Shown piece by piece: positions 46,145 to 57,643 of a stretch of 64,000 bases of DNA. A program made the position numbers and the translations under genes. The stretch comes from Volvox africanus (Eukaryota > Chlorophyta > Chlorophyceae > Chlamydomonadales > Volvocaceae). The stretch is taken from contig BSDZ01000089.1 in NCBI GenBank assembly GCA_030268105.1, forward strand, positions 1,488,001-1,552,000. Reading direction: 5' to 3'. Position 1 is the first letter of the stretch. The number at the start of each line of letters is the position of its first letter. The notes beneath the pieces were generated by a model. That model saw nothing but the letters and a program-made list of their open reading frames with translations. It ran no database searches and was not told the DNA's origin.

Positions 46145-47176
46145 CCTCCATTACACGTTGATATACCGACAGACAATGCTGTAGGGGAATGTTAGAGAAT
46201 CTTGCTATCTTCTCTTTCCTGGTTTTAGGCGCAGTAACAACAGCAGGTTGAATACCGGTATAATCCATTGGCAGCGGTTGGAAGTGATTCCTCTCAAGCT
46301 TTAAGCTTTGTGCAGGTACTTCTTCTGTGGTTCCATGAATGCGCAGGTTGGCAGTATCACGCAACCATTTTAGCACCTCTGCATTTGCAGTATCAGAATC
46401 CAGTACCAGACCTGAAGTCTTTAATCTTGTAACTAACGGGTTATAAAAACTATACACCTTAAGTACCTGTTAAACCTCTCAACCTTGCCTTTGGTTTTTG
46501 CTCTGTAAGGTCTACATACTTTTAGACGAAAACAGTAATGTCCTGCAAAATCCAGCATGCCTTTATTAAAGCGTTGCATACCGACACCGTAGCTATCCCT
46601 GTCCAGTATGACCGTCTTCATGTTATCGTAAAGCACTTCTTCTGGTACTCCCCCAAAATAATCAATTGCCCTTTTATGACATTCTATCAGGGTTGGCAGC
46701 TTCTCATTACTCACAAATTCTACATAGCTTGCCTGGCTAAATCCTAGAATGGCTACAAAAGCTGATAAAGGGTTCTTCCCTTTACGGAATTCAACCCAGT
46801 CAACCTGCATCGGTTTGCCACGAGGCGTCTCAAACCTTATGAGCTTCTCAGGCTCAGCTACCGGCTTTATGCTTCTCAGGTAATCCCTGAGCTGTGTTAT
46901 TCCGCCTTTATAACCCCGATCCTTTATCTCCTGAAACAGTACGGTTCCGGGTAGAGGCAAAGGATGGGCTGATTTCATCCTGTTACTCAGATATTCCTTA
47001 TATGGGGCAAGCTTTGTTACCAAAGGTGGCCTTACCTTGTATTTAGGCGTACCGTCATGTTTTAAATATTTACGTACCGTATTTACTGATACGCCAACTT
47101 CTCCTGTTATTGTTCTTAAGCTTTTACCCTGTTTATACAAAACTTTTATCTCCATTATTTGCTCCAGTATTAACAT
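46137..47176 (-). pseudogene. IS21-family transposase IstA, one frameshift
   Basis: ATG 47174-47176. An N-terminal helix-turn-helix (GKSLRTITGEVGVSVNTVRK) is followed by the integrase core with QVDWVEFRKG (first catalytic Asp), DNMKTVIL (second Asp) and AKTKGKVERFNR (Glu). The frame changes at about 46,445; the rest (46137-46457) is the C-terminal domain ending RVMEAL with TGA overlapping the istB ATG. Length is close to full IstA. IstA catalyses strand transfer with the IstB ATPase. In the nucleus it lacks expression signals. Confidence 0.85.
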
Positions 47177-47993
47177 TATTCATTACCTCCTTATCCAGAG
47201 GATACACCATTAATACTGTATCAATTTTTATCTGGTGCTCTGTATCATGTTACTTCCGTTGCTTAATATTTTACTTGTGTACTTAACTCTATCTTATTCT
47301 CATACATACGATATACTCATATATATTCGGCCTGAGCTATTCTAGCATATCATCTGCAGCCGAGTGATGAACATTGCCCGCGGGGTCTGACGGCCATCTA
47401 CCGATTTGTAAACGAAGACTATTGTAAGTTGGATCTTTCCTTATCCTTGAGTCTTCCGCTGTCACTTTGCTCGCATTGAATTGCCTTGCTGTTCGTAAGC
47501 ACGGTGCGCACGTAGCTAACATCCAGACGTGCAGATTCAGTGCATGATCGAAGAAGGAAGGATACAACAAATTTGGTAGGGAGACGGTTCGACTCACGGC
47601 TGTCTCGTTGTAGCTATTGGGGAGTAGATTCGTGCACAAGCGAACGGCGAGGGGCATCACGGGATAACTTCGTCGGAAAGTCGGTATTGTATTATCCTCT
47701 CTCTGAACTTTTGATATAACATTCGTCTGTTGATACTAATTGTATTTTTGCTACCCGGAAAGTTCTTAAGTCCACAGAAGGGATTTCTTTGCCATCATAC
47801 TCGGAATCGCTTCCCCATTAAGTTGGATACCTGACAGGTCCAGCTACTAAGGATATACTCATTTGAAGGTGACTACGTATTGGTGGACTACATTTTTACT
47901 CGCGTCGGAGTTTATTCGAACGCGGACAGTACACGAGCGACAATTCCAAAGGTAGAGTCCTACCTTTATCTCTTTATCCTTTTAAGGTACTAA

Positions 47994-49272
47994 TTGGAAT
48001 ACATGTCATGTGATCAGTACCCACCAACTATGGAGGAGGGTGATCAGACTAATACTAGTGTCTGTTATGAAGAACCGGAGATCACACCAACACTGATAAC
48101 TTATATAATCCCCAATCAGATATTCCCCAGTCGAACTCCCCTTATCCAGCCCAGAACCCTTCTGGGACGCCAGATTCTGTGAAGCCCACCGAGGCGGAGC
48201 AGAACCCAGCGATGGTATCGCTACAGCAACTTATGGATGAAGGTGGGGTTCCCGGTTTCGTAGTCCCAACACCTCAACTTCATATTCATCATGATGCTGA
48301 ACCTAAGAATACCGCAAGTGCCACCCGTTCCTATGTCCGTGATGCTAAAAAGTATCTGAAGTTGGTAAAGGGTGGTGATCACGACGAAGTGAAGTGTCTT
48401 TTCATCGGAGCTACACTAAGCGGCGTCGCGAGAGAATGGTATGATCATTGGACCACTGTACAGGAGCACTTTACGTTCGAAAAATTAATGCACTCCTTAC
48501 TCATTTCGCTCCCGGAAATCAGTCGCAAGTGGCTGCCATGTACCAAGAGTTACACGCAGGTACTTATCGAATGCGACCTAACGAGTCCGTGGAGGACTAC
48601 CGGATGCGTTTCGAAGCAGTAACAGCACCCATGATTGGTTTCTCAGAAGGAGACTACATTTATTGGTTCCAACGCGGTCTCTCGCTTCAGTTAGCCCGAG
48701 CGAGTATTACGGACCTGACACGGGAAGGGACAAGATCGTATACGTGATGGGTTCAGATCGTTCGTGCCGTCGAAGCTCGCCTTGGAACGGGACAGGAACG
48801 CCCGACATCTTTAGCACCGTTATCAGTTGACATGACGCAAGATATCTCTAACGAGACTGATCCAGCACCTGAGACTACTGGCATTCCGCTACCTCCAGCT
48901 CTGATGCGTCGTGGTGGCACTCCTCCGACTAACCACGTTCATACTCCTGGTAACCAAGAACTAATTCCAAGGGATTCACAGATAACTTGGAGTACGCGGA
49001 AGAGGAAGGGTGTGCTACAAAATACCGCCGAGTCACACGGAGCTGCATCAGAATCGAAGCGGTCAAGAACACAAAATCGATGGCTTACCAAGTGGGGATG
49101 TACGCAAACGGAGTTTGCGCAGAGACGACAATTGGGAGTCTGCCTTCGGTGCGCATCAAATCACCTTTTGAACTGCCCGCTTTTACCCCCATTAGCTGTA
49201 GGACTACCTTCAACGGACGAGGCACCTGACACGATTTCCGTTGATATCGTCGGAGCACCCAACCCACGTTAA
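47994..49272 (+). pseudogene. GypA gag, frameshifted
   Basis: Capsid landmarks NTASATRSYVRDAKKYLKLV and AREWYDHWTTVQEHF (48,320-48,475) are followed by a frame change near 48,500, then NESVEDYRMRFEAVTAPM. A nucleocapsid region has CLRCASNHLLNC, a one-residue-shorter zinc knuckle. At least two frame breaks. Confidence 0.75.
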
Positions 49273-49619
49273 CACAGAAATGTTAGTTGACATGGAGTGC
49301 TGAATTACGTTCTGGCTTGGATAAATCTTGATTGAATCCGGCAATGTTGATATGAGGGGACTATTTGCTACTTTGACTACATATACTTGATGATTAATAC
49401 TTATGTGCCTCTAACGAATCCTTTTCTGCTGACTAGCATGGATCGAAGGTATGATGCGGAAGTACTCCATGTTTGACTCTTTTGGATGGCAACGAAATCG
49501 ATTTTGTTGACTGAAATTTTGGAACACCTATGTATTACAGGTGTTACTGACGACCTTATCTCAAATAAGTGATAAGCATGATGGGGTTGATCCCATAGTC
49601 GTCTAAGTGTTCAGGTTAT

Positions 49620-50208
49620 CCTCGTTGATGAGGATAAGCATCCCATCGTGGGCAGGATCACCCTTAGTCGACGAAGGACCCTCTGTGTGTTAGGGCCCAA
49701 TGAGTGCAACAAGGTCTCTCCGAGACAGCACTACATGGACATTGGGTGCCGCGACATAACGACAGTACCGCGTGCGCATCGATATGGAATCCAGCACAAT
49801 TGGCCATTGTGCAAAAGGGAACCTATCGCCTAAGGTACCTTGTCTGTCGTACTAAGATGTCACACCAGAGGAGGGCGGAACTGTGCGGAGCCTGTGGTTA
49901 ATTTCATTAGCGGTGTTCGTCCGCCGAAATAAAGAACCCAAGCTTGAAGGATGTAAGAGTAGGTTATCAAGTGATAAGGGAAGGCATCCATGAATTGCTT
50001 GCGAGGCCTTGGGTGCAATTGATTGTTACCACCGCGCAGTCTCTTGTGAAAGATCCTGAGGTCGCAACCCCCTTATTGCCAAATTATACTGATGCATATG
50101 TCATCCTGAGGCTCCCACCTATGTTACCTGCTGATTATATGATCCCCTTTGTGTTCGAGCACAATCCGTTTCACAACCTATATACAGGTTAGGCTGCCAA
50201 AATTGAGC
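49620..50208 (+). pseudogene. GypA protease to pre-RT region, decayed
   Basis: KHPIVGRITLSRR and other pieces align with GypB (62.3-62.8 kb), but the frame is broken repeatedly and the DTGA protease motif is not seen. Confidence 0.55.
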
Positions 50209-50210
50209 GG

Positions 50211-52940
50211 ATGAAGCGGCAAGTGGGGGATCAGCTCGCAAAGGGTATGATTCGGCCCAGCACATCGCCATATTCTGTGCCGATATTGTTTGTCGGTAAG
50301 AAGGATGGGACGTTGCGGATGTGCATTGATTATAGGGGCTTGAATGTGACCACGATTAAAAATCGCTACCCTTTGCCGCACGTCGATGACCTGCTGGATA
50401 AGCTGAAGGGCTCAGCTTATTTTTCCTCGATTGACCTTCAACAAGGGTATAATCAGATACGCATTGCTGCCTCTGATATTCCGAAAACCGCTTTTTGGAC
50501 CCCCTTTGGTCACTTCGAGTACACGGTCTTGTCGTTTGGACTTACTAATGCACCCACCACATTTCAAGCAGTGATGGACCGCATGTTCAGACCGTATATC
50601 GACAGGTTCGTCGTTTGTTATTTGGATGATATTTTAATATATTCCAAGACGCGCGAGGAGCACCTGAAGCATCTCAAGCTCGTGCTCGAGGTGATGAAGC
50701 GGGAGCAATTGTTTGCTAAACGCGCCAAGTGTTTTTGGGCGCAGCCTCAGGTGGAGTATTTGGGCCACATCGTGTCGGCCACTGGGATAAGGATGGACCC
50801 ACGGAGAGTAGCTGTGGTTCGTGAGTGGCCCGCGCCGCAGAACCTCACCGAACTACATCAGTTCTTGGGTTTGACCAACTACTTCCGTAAGTTTATCAAT
50901 AAATACTCCATTATTGTGGCCCCGCTTATGAATTTGACGAAGAAAGGAGGTTTCGCTTCCCTCGAAGCCTGGACATCCGCGTGTCAGCGGGCATTCGAAG
51001 AGCTCAAATGAATCGTCACCGACGACGTTACCCTCTCTTTCCCTGATTACTCATTACCATTCCGTGTTGAAGTTGTATTGGATGCTTCTTTGCATGGAAG
51101 TGGCGCTGTATTGTTGCAGGAAGGACGACCGATCGCTTTCATGAGTAAGAAGTTCTCGGGTGCGGAGACCCGATATACAACCGGAGAGCAGGAGCTGTTG
51201 GCAGCTCTACATGCTTTGAAGGAGTGGCGCTGTTACCTTGAAGGCCGCCCTTTTACGCTGAAGACTGACCACAAACCGCTGACATTCTTGCAGAGTGTCC
51301 CCACGCTTAATCGACGACAAGCCCGGTGGATGGAATATCTATCTCGTTTCGACTGTACGTGGGAGTATATCGCCGGCAGAATTAATATTGCTGATGCTCT
51401 CAGTCGACATCCATCATTGCATGCTGCGATTCTGGCAGCACCGGTTACTCGTTCACGCAGTCAGGAGGTGCCGATAGCAGCGGATCTCGTGCAACGACTC
51501 AAGATGGCATATCAGACCGATCCATGGTTTGCTTCACTGAGTAATGTGGAACATTTGCACAAGCACAACGATTTGTGGCTACGGAAAGATGGTTCAACCA
51601 CACAAATCGTCGTGCCGAACGACGACGCTTTGCGCTACGATATTCTTGCGTGGTTCCACGAGGACCCGTTGGCAGGACATCCTGGAAGCACGCGATTGGC
51701 AGAGCTGGTACGACGCTCGTTCTGGTGGCCGCGCGTGGTGAAGGATGCGGAAAACTTTGTGCAAAGGTGCAGTTTATGCCAACGCAATAAAACACTATCC
51801 GGTAAGGGCCAGGGTTTATTACAACCTTTACCTATACCAGATGTCCCTTGGGAAAGTGTTTCTATGGACTTCGTAGTCGCGCTGCCCAAAACTGAGGGGG
51901 GATACGACTCGGTGTTCGTAATGGTCGATCGTTTGACCAAGATGGTTCATTTAGCCCCCTGCACCTCGTCTTGCACCGCTGAGCAAACAGCACGATTATT
52001 TTTTGATAACGTGGTCCGATTACACGGCATTCCTAAAAATGTGATATCCGATCACGGCGGTCAATTCACGTCTAAGTTTTGGGAAGTGCTATGTCAACTC
52101 GTTGGTATGCACGTTCATTTGAGCACAGCATATCATCCGCAATCCAATGGGCAAACTGAACGCACAAATCGCACGCTGGGCGACATGTTGAGGAATTTCG
52201 CGGGACACACACCCTCTGTTTGGGATACATTCCTGACTTCTGCAGAATTCGTGCTTAACAACGCTGTTAACCGCTCTACAGGTCAAAGCCCTTTCTTTCT
52301 GAATTATGGATTCCATCCTGCACTGCCCGTGTGGCAAGAATTGGAGATAAATATTCCAGCGGCTAAAACCTTTGCCAAGTCGTTCCCATCCCGCATGACA
52401 GACGTGAAGGCATGCTTGGATGCGGCACAACAACGGACGACGATCTATTATAATAAATCCAAACAAGACGTAACATTTTCAGTGGGACAAATGGTATTAT
52501 TGAGCACTAAGAACTTGCGTTCGCTCGCCGACGGTTCCCGTAAATTGTTACCTCGCTGGATTGGACCATATCCCGTTGTTTGCATGGTAGGGAACGTAGC
52601 CGTGGAACTATCCCTACCCTCTGACATGAATATCCACCCCACATTTCATATATCCCTCATCGTTCCTTATCACGGCACGGAGCCCGTTACAAACAACACC
52701 GATGCCCCTGCAGTAATGGATCCTGGTCCTGAGACCTGGATCGCAGGCAAGCAAAAAGTGTATGATGTGGAGCGAATATTGGATTATCTGGTTCGTCGTA
52801 TAGGTCGACAACGATGAAAGCGGAAAGTACACGAATATCTGGTCAAGTGGACTGGCTATTCTAGCGAGCATAATTCATGGGAGCCGATGCGTAATTTCTC
52901 GCCAGAGATGAAACCCTTATTGGAGGAAGCTCGCCTACGT
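50211..52940 (+). pseudogene. GypA pol: RT, RNase H, integrase, chromodomain with two stops
   Basis: RT at 50211-51008 is intact in sequence (LRMCIDYRGLN, FSSIDLQQGYNQI, catalytic YLDDILIYS). An in-frame TGA at 51009-51011 ends it after AFEELK. RNase H follows (DASLHGSGAVLLQ, KTDHKPLTF). The integrase has the HHCC zinc module (GHPGSTRLAEL...CSLCQRNK) and a DDE core (SMDFVVALP, SDHGGQFTS, STAYHPQSNGQTERTNR). A second TGA at 52815-52817 lies in the chromodomain, which continues KVHEYLVKWTGYSSEHNSWE. A chromodomain at the end places it in the chromoviruses. Confidence 0.88.
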
Positions 52941-53836
52941 GCCACGGAGACCCAATTATCTCTGCAGTCGATGCTGTTCGATGCAGTGAGGACACTGCAT
53001 ACGGGAGGGGGGATAGTTGTTGTACGCCGGTTCGATCACCGTTTGCACCGAAATAGGCCGCAATGCATCTGAACATTATGAAGCATAATACAATCATATT
53101 AGCATGATATACTCGAGTATATCTAGCTAATCAGGCATGTCACATTATCATCTACGACATTGCGCTGTCGGTCAACATGTTTGACTCGAGGCTGATAATT
53201 AATGCGCGATCTATCCATTGGCATTTTATATCACGTAATAAGACTTTGAATAGTATTACCTCATTTACGTCATAAACCATAAGCGTATGCGAGAAGGCGA
53301 CGATCGCAATGGTTGGGTCGGCAACTGAATATTGATATTCGGACCTTCGCATATTGCATGCGTTGCATTCAATAATATCACGGATTATGCAGTATTTAGG
53401 ACAGTACTACAAAGGTACTCACACTTGAGATCGAAATCCAGTGAGACCTGTACTGCGCATTGGTATCACGACGTGATAGGTGCGAGGACGGCCGCCTAGA
53501 GACCGAAGTCGGCTCACGCTACTTTGGACTAAGTACTTGTGTACTTAACTCTATCTTATTCGCATACATACGATATACTCATATATATTCGGCCTGAGCT
53601 ATTCTAGCATATCATCTGCAGCCGAGTGATGAACATTGCCCGCAGGGTCTGACGGCCATCTACCGATTTGTAAACGAAGACTATTGTAAGTTGGATCTTT
53701 CCTTATCCTTGAGTCTTCCGCTGTCACTTTGCTCGCATTGAATTGCCTTGCTGTTCGTAAGCACGGTGCGCACGTAGCTAACATCCAGACGTGCAGATTC
53801 AGTGCATGATCGAAGAAGGAAGGATACAACACCGTT

Positions 53837-54328
53837 CTGGCTGCAACCATAGTGAGACAACAAACAGACGGGCAATTCGAGGGCCATGCCTATGTGACGG
53901 TGACGTCCGATGGTGTGGCCAAAGTGGCCACTGTGACGGAGCTACGATATGCGGGTACAAAACAAAGCACAACACGTCCCCTGCCCTCCCACCTCCGACC
54001 AACCCGTGACCCTGTATGTGTGTCTCTTGGTCGTTATAACTGAATTTGGTAATGTTCCACGGCTGCGTGAATGTCTCCTTACCTGCCTATACCCCTCCGC
54101 CATCCTCTGCACCCCACACAGGTTGCAGGAGAAGAGGTGTGTGTTTTCCCCGTGGATGTGGACACGTGGGTTTTGTCGCCTAAGGAAGAGGACACGACCA
54201 TGGCCCCGGCCCCGGCCATGCTTGGCCATGGCTCTGCCGCTAGTGCTGATCCACTCAGTCAGATACCGTCTACCTCTCATCCAAACCTTAACGTGTTGCG
54301 TGAGCTTCAGAAGGGCCTTACCATGTAG
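53837..54328 (+). pseudogene. Unrecognised algal gene, arm 1 (two exons; broken by GypA)
   Basis: The exon up to 53954 (VLAATIVRQQTDGQFEGHAY, then SDGVAKVATVTELRYAG) is joined by an intron 53955-54128 (GTACAA...TTGCAG) to exon 54129-54328, reading EEVCVFPVDVDTWVLSPKEE, a Met/Ala/Pro-rich stretch, and LRELQKGLTM with TAG. The product family is not recognised. The same exons occur inverted at 55.33-57.62 kb, so it is a duplicated gene or part of a dispersed element. The first exon is interrupted by GypA. Confidence 0.55.
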
Positions 54329-54502
54329 GGGGGTGGGATGGAGCAGGGGCTGGGGGAAATAACTGTGTCACCCGGAGGGGGGAGGGGGATCTAAGAGCGA
54401 GAGGAGTGCTAAGAGGGGTGAGGGCGGGGGGCGGAGCCAAAGTGGGATGCGGTAAGAAACCGCACCTTCTCCTGCAACCGGGGTTACCCCACCCCACCCC
54501 AC

Positions 54503-55331
54503 TGTTGTACCTCTCCTTCGTGTTTGCTCATAAGTATCTGCGCGTCTGAAGACTTTCGACACCGATGCGCGAACACTTGCAAGTACAGCAAGGCAAGCGA
54601 GAGCAAACAGAGACAGCGGAAGACTTCAAGACAAGAAGAGATATAACTTACAATCTTACAGACCGAAGTGACCGAAATCGCCGTCAGCGCCGGAAGCAAG
54701 CAGTCATCACGCGGCGGTGATAAGCGAAGTTCAGGCTTAGCTCGGGCTAAGTAGAAGAGCGTATAGCAATAATAGTGTAGAACACACGAGTGTTCTCCGG
54801 TTTTGAATGTCTTCATATCATACTTAGCCATCCTCGCATCTGTTATACTCGCAGCATCGCAATGCCGTACGATTCACACTAGGAGGCCGATCCTAAGTGT
54901 GACAACCCTACTGCGTATAGGCGATGTCTACGTATAACAACGTATAAGCCTTTCCAGCATTCGCATGATGCAAGGGTCCGAATAACGATATTCGGTTGCA
55001 AGGCATGTATCGTGACGGGTGCGGCGCTCTCAACGTGTGCTGTAATGAAGTAATATTATATGTAATAATATTACTTATCGATTCGTAGCACGAGCATAAT
55101 GCGCACTTCAATGATTCGGGATTTCATACATGCTAGGCGGATTTGCCATGATGTGATGTCACGATGGATAATGGTGACATGCCAAATGCATATATAAATG
55201 TATACGAATACATTTATATCATGCAAGTTCATCCATATGCATTGATCGTTCATGCGTTCATCAAAACAGCACTTCGCCTCGTAGGGTCGCATCGACCTAC
55301 ACATCGGCGGGAAACGAACCGTGGCACAACA
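54503..55331 (-). mobile_element. Solo LTR of the Gyp2 family, TSD CCCAC
   Basis: An 829-base LTR, TGTTGTA to CACAACA on plus, flanked by CCCAC at 54498-54502 and 55332-55336. It is the reverse complement of the Gyp2 5' LTR at 24404-25236. It sits in the spacer of the inverted duplication. Confidence 0.88.
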
Positions 55332-56013
55332 CCCACCCCCCTACATAATAAGGCCCTTCTCACACACCGCGTTAAGGTTCGGATGAGACGTAGACGGTAT
55401 CTGACCGAGTGGATCAGTGCCAGCGGCAGAACCATGGCCAAGCATGGCAGAGGCAGAGGCCAGGGCCAGGGCCGGGGCCGGGACCGGGGCCATGGTCGTG
55501 TCCTCTTCCTTAGGCGACAAAACCCACGTGTCCACATCCACAGGGAAAACACGCACCTCTTCTCCTGCAACCTGTGTGGGGTGTTGTTTCCTTGATGTGT
55601 CGGCCTACAAAGGCCCGATCAGAAGATGACCGACAACAGCTCGATCTTTGACATTACCCGTTAATACCCCAGGATACTACATGGGGTGTAGAGGATGGCG
55701 GAGGGGTATAGGCAGGTAAGGAGACATTCACGCAGCCGTGGAACATTGCCGAATTCAGTTGTAACGACCAAGAAACACACATACACGGTCACGGGTTGGT
55801 TGGAGGTGGGAGTGCAGGGGATGTGTTGTGCTTTATTTTGTACCCACATATTGTACCTCCGTCACAGTGGCCACTTTGGCTTTGGATGTAGGGTTTTAGA
55901 TTTTTAGCCGAATAATCCAGCTGTGGCCTAGACTGATACTACCATTAGTAATAATATTACAATTATTAAAAGGGAATAGCTCTGGTATATATTTTATTGA
56001 TTCTACCAAATTA

Positions 56014-56130
56014 TTGAAGTTATTTCAGGTGAAAGGGAAGCTTATTTAACTGCAGTCGATTTAATATCCGGTATATCGGATGTAAATGGTGTAGCGGCTG
56101 ATCTCGGTGGAGGCAGTTTAGAACTTATGT
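56014..56130 (+). pseudogene. Ppx/GppA phosphatase fragment
   Basis: EREAYLTAVDLISGI then GVAADLGGGSLEL, the exopolyphosphatase phosphate-binding motif. About 38 codons. Confidence 0.75.
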
Positions 56131-56198
56131 GCTATATTTGAATTATTAAAACAATTTATTTAAACTTACATTACAACTTTTATTTTCTTTTTTTCAAC

Positions 56199-56285
56199 GG
56201 TTTCGATGATAAAATAATATCCCTTTATGCTAGAGGTATGAGCATGAGCGAGATTCAAGGGCATTTAGAAGAGATCCGAGCGTTT
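56199..56285 (+). pseudogene. IS256-family transposase piece
   Basis: KIISLYARGMSMSEIQGHLE, a segment N-terminal to the IS256 DDE core. Confidence 0.65.
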
Positions 56286-56402
56286 ACATAACAGCTTTTT
56301 ATCTTCCAGTTCCAATAGATGATCCTTCATAAAGAAAGAGTTATACAAGCAATGTATTTAGCCAAAAACAGAGAATTGGAACGCTTAGAAAACAGGGACT
56401 GA

Positions 56403-56535
56403 CGAGGATCATGTACATTTTTTAGTACAATTCGTACCAACTTATAGTGTAACAAAAATAGTTATGACAATAAAAAGTGTAACGGCTCGTCAAATATTCA
56501 GAAAAATGAGTAAAAAATTAACGAAAATAGATCAA
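56403..56535 (+). pseudogene. IS200/IS605 TnpA-like transposase piece
   Basis: DEDHVHFLVQFVPTYSVTKI holds the HUH-type His pair (HVH). Part of it recurs at 57185-57254. Confidence 0.65.
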
Positions 56536-56537
56536 CA

Positions 56538-56605
56538 AGGTGCCGTATGGGGCAAGGCTGATGGTGGACGATGGTTATATGGTACAGAAAGGGAAAAAAC
56601 ATTCT
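56538..56605 (+). pseudogene. Possible RNA polymerase beta' (rpoC) fragment
   Basis: PYGARLMVDDGYMVQKGKK resembles the RpoC segment of that form. The following frame to 56743 is unassigned. Confidence 0.4.
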
Positions 56606-57032
56606 TTTATTACTATGAACGTGCCGGCTGATATTGTCATGAATAAATTTCTGCTAACAATGCATGAAGAAATGCGAGTAGTAGCTCTCAAAAAAAATGA
56701 TTGTGGAGAACAGGGGGTAGAGTTTAGAAGTACAGAAACTTGAAAAAGGTGAGCGTGTTTGGATACCCGTAACTTGTTTGATTTCACGATGAAATTCCTC
56801 AATTTTCCACCCTCTTATCGATCTAAGTTCACCAAAAATGTTTGGATTACTAGCATTACTGGCAATTGTAAAATTTCTATGAAATTTTTATAAGTTCTAC
56901 ATCTGGCTTAAAATTTGAAGAATATGATAATATAAGGGCTATCATTAATCTTTGGCGATGAGTAAATGGAATTTCTGAAGTTAAAATGAATTCGGAAATT
57001 GCCTTTGGAGAAAGCGTTTGGTAATAATCCTT

Positions 57033-57128
57033 GCCAGCTTTCCTTGCTTTCTCTAAAACCATCATCTATAGCGACCAATTCCTTTTTTCCGTATTCATCA
57101 ACACCAATTATTACCAAAATACAGTTCT
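57033..57128 (-). pseudogene. IS256-family transposase central piece
   Basis: CILVIIGVDEYGKKELVAID then DGFRESKESWQ, the IS256 core. Adjoining minus-strand text (RLMIALILSYSSNFKPDVEL) is from another gene. Confidence 0.65.
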
Positions 57129-57184
57129 TTTTGCAAGTAAAATTGGGGCAAGCATAATTGTACGAGGACTTAGGGTGATTTCTG

Positions 57185-57320
57185 ATGTACATTTTTTAGT
57201 ACAATCCGTACCAACTTATAGCGTAACAAAAATAGTTATGACAATAAAAAGTGTTGGCATGAGCAGTTATGGATGGTTCATGGGATTTAAATTACATTTA
57301 ATTATTAATATGTGCACTAC
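57185..57320 (+). pseudogene. Second IS200 TnpA piece joined to an IS4/IS982-like piece
   Basis: FLVQSVPTYSVTKIVMTIKS repeats the 56.4-kb fragment with few changes, then switches to SSYGWFMGFKLHLIIN, typical of DDE transposases of the IS4/IS982 kind. Confidence 0.5.
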
Positions 57321-57643
57321 CTGATTCGTGGTTTCCACATGTGAATCATAATCCGGTGCTAGCTTATTGTATATATATAGGTGCCTGATTTTACCTTTAA
57401 CTTACCATAAAATTTTTATCGTCAGAAATAAGATCAACTCCCACCATATCTATCACTACTGCTTCCATTTGGCATGCCACAGTTCTTTTCCAAATTAGGT
57501 TTAAAACCCTAAAAACCTAAAACCCTAAAACACCATCGGATGTAACCGTCACATTGGCATGGCCCATGCATGGCCTGTCCGTATGTTGTCTCACTATGAT
57601 TCTAGCCAGAACGGTTTCATGCTGTGTCTACTATACATTATAG

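Larger units (their letters stand above)
46099..47271 (-). mobile_element. Bacterial IS21 fragment inserted in the GypA 5' LTR
   Basis: Comparison with the intact 3' LTR (about 53,528-53,535) shows foreign DNA between GGACTA and ACTTGTG with no target duplication and about 2 bases lost. It carries the IS21 left end with repeated TGATACAG motifs, a Shine-Dalgarno (AAGGAGG, 47186-47192), istA, and the first 14 codons of istB. It stops there, so it is a cut fragment, not a transposed IS. Confidence 0.85.
45585..53831 (+). mobile_element. GypA: complete chromovirus-type Gypsy element, TSD CCGTT
   Basis: 5' LTR 45585-47569 (interrupted) and 3' LTR 53018-53831, both TGTTGTA...TACAACA. CCGTT lies at 45580-45584 and 53832-53836. 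The purine tract GGGAGGGGGGATAG lies directly before the 3' LTR. A TTTGGTAGGGAGACGG primer-binding-like site follows the 5' LTR. LTRs differ at scattered sites, so it is older than the Copia. It interrupts an exon. Confidence 0.93.
55881..57530. other. Telomere-repeat-flanked bacterial DNA insert
   Basis: The left edge reads TTTGGATGTAGGGTTTTAG (55881-55899). The right edge is AAACCCTAAAAACCTAAAAC (within 57499-57530), i.e. TTTTAGGG repeats pointing outward-inward on the two sides. In between is AT-rich bacterial mosaic. Only about 2 bases of exon are missing at the junction. Confidence 0.85.
55332..57621 (-). pseudogene. Unrecognised algal gene, arm 2 (inverted copy, split by bacterial insert)
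   Basis: The minus-strand copy of 53837-54328 has its last exon at about 55,345-55,570 (with an expanded GGCCCC-type repeat). The intron follows to about 55,857. The first exon is split into 57,531-57,621 and 55,858-55,880 by the insert 55881-57530. Similarity to arm 1 ends at the exon's splice acceptor and at the 3' flank CCCACCCCCCTAC. GypA is absent here, so it shows the exon's pre-GypA state. Confidence 0.7.

Noticed and set aside
55881..57530. Whole bacterial content as contamination or chimeric assembly
   Set aside because: Clean small-scale junctions with empty-site controls in the duplicate LTR, the duplicate gene arm and the 90-bp repeat are hard to get by misassembly. It still needs read support and is not excluded.
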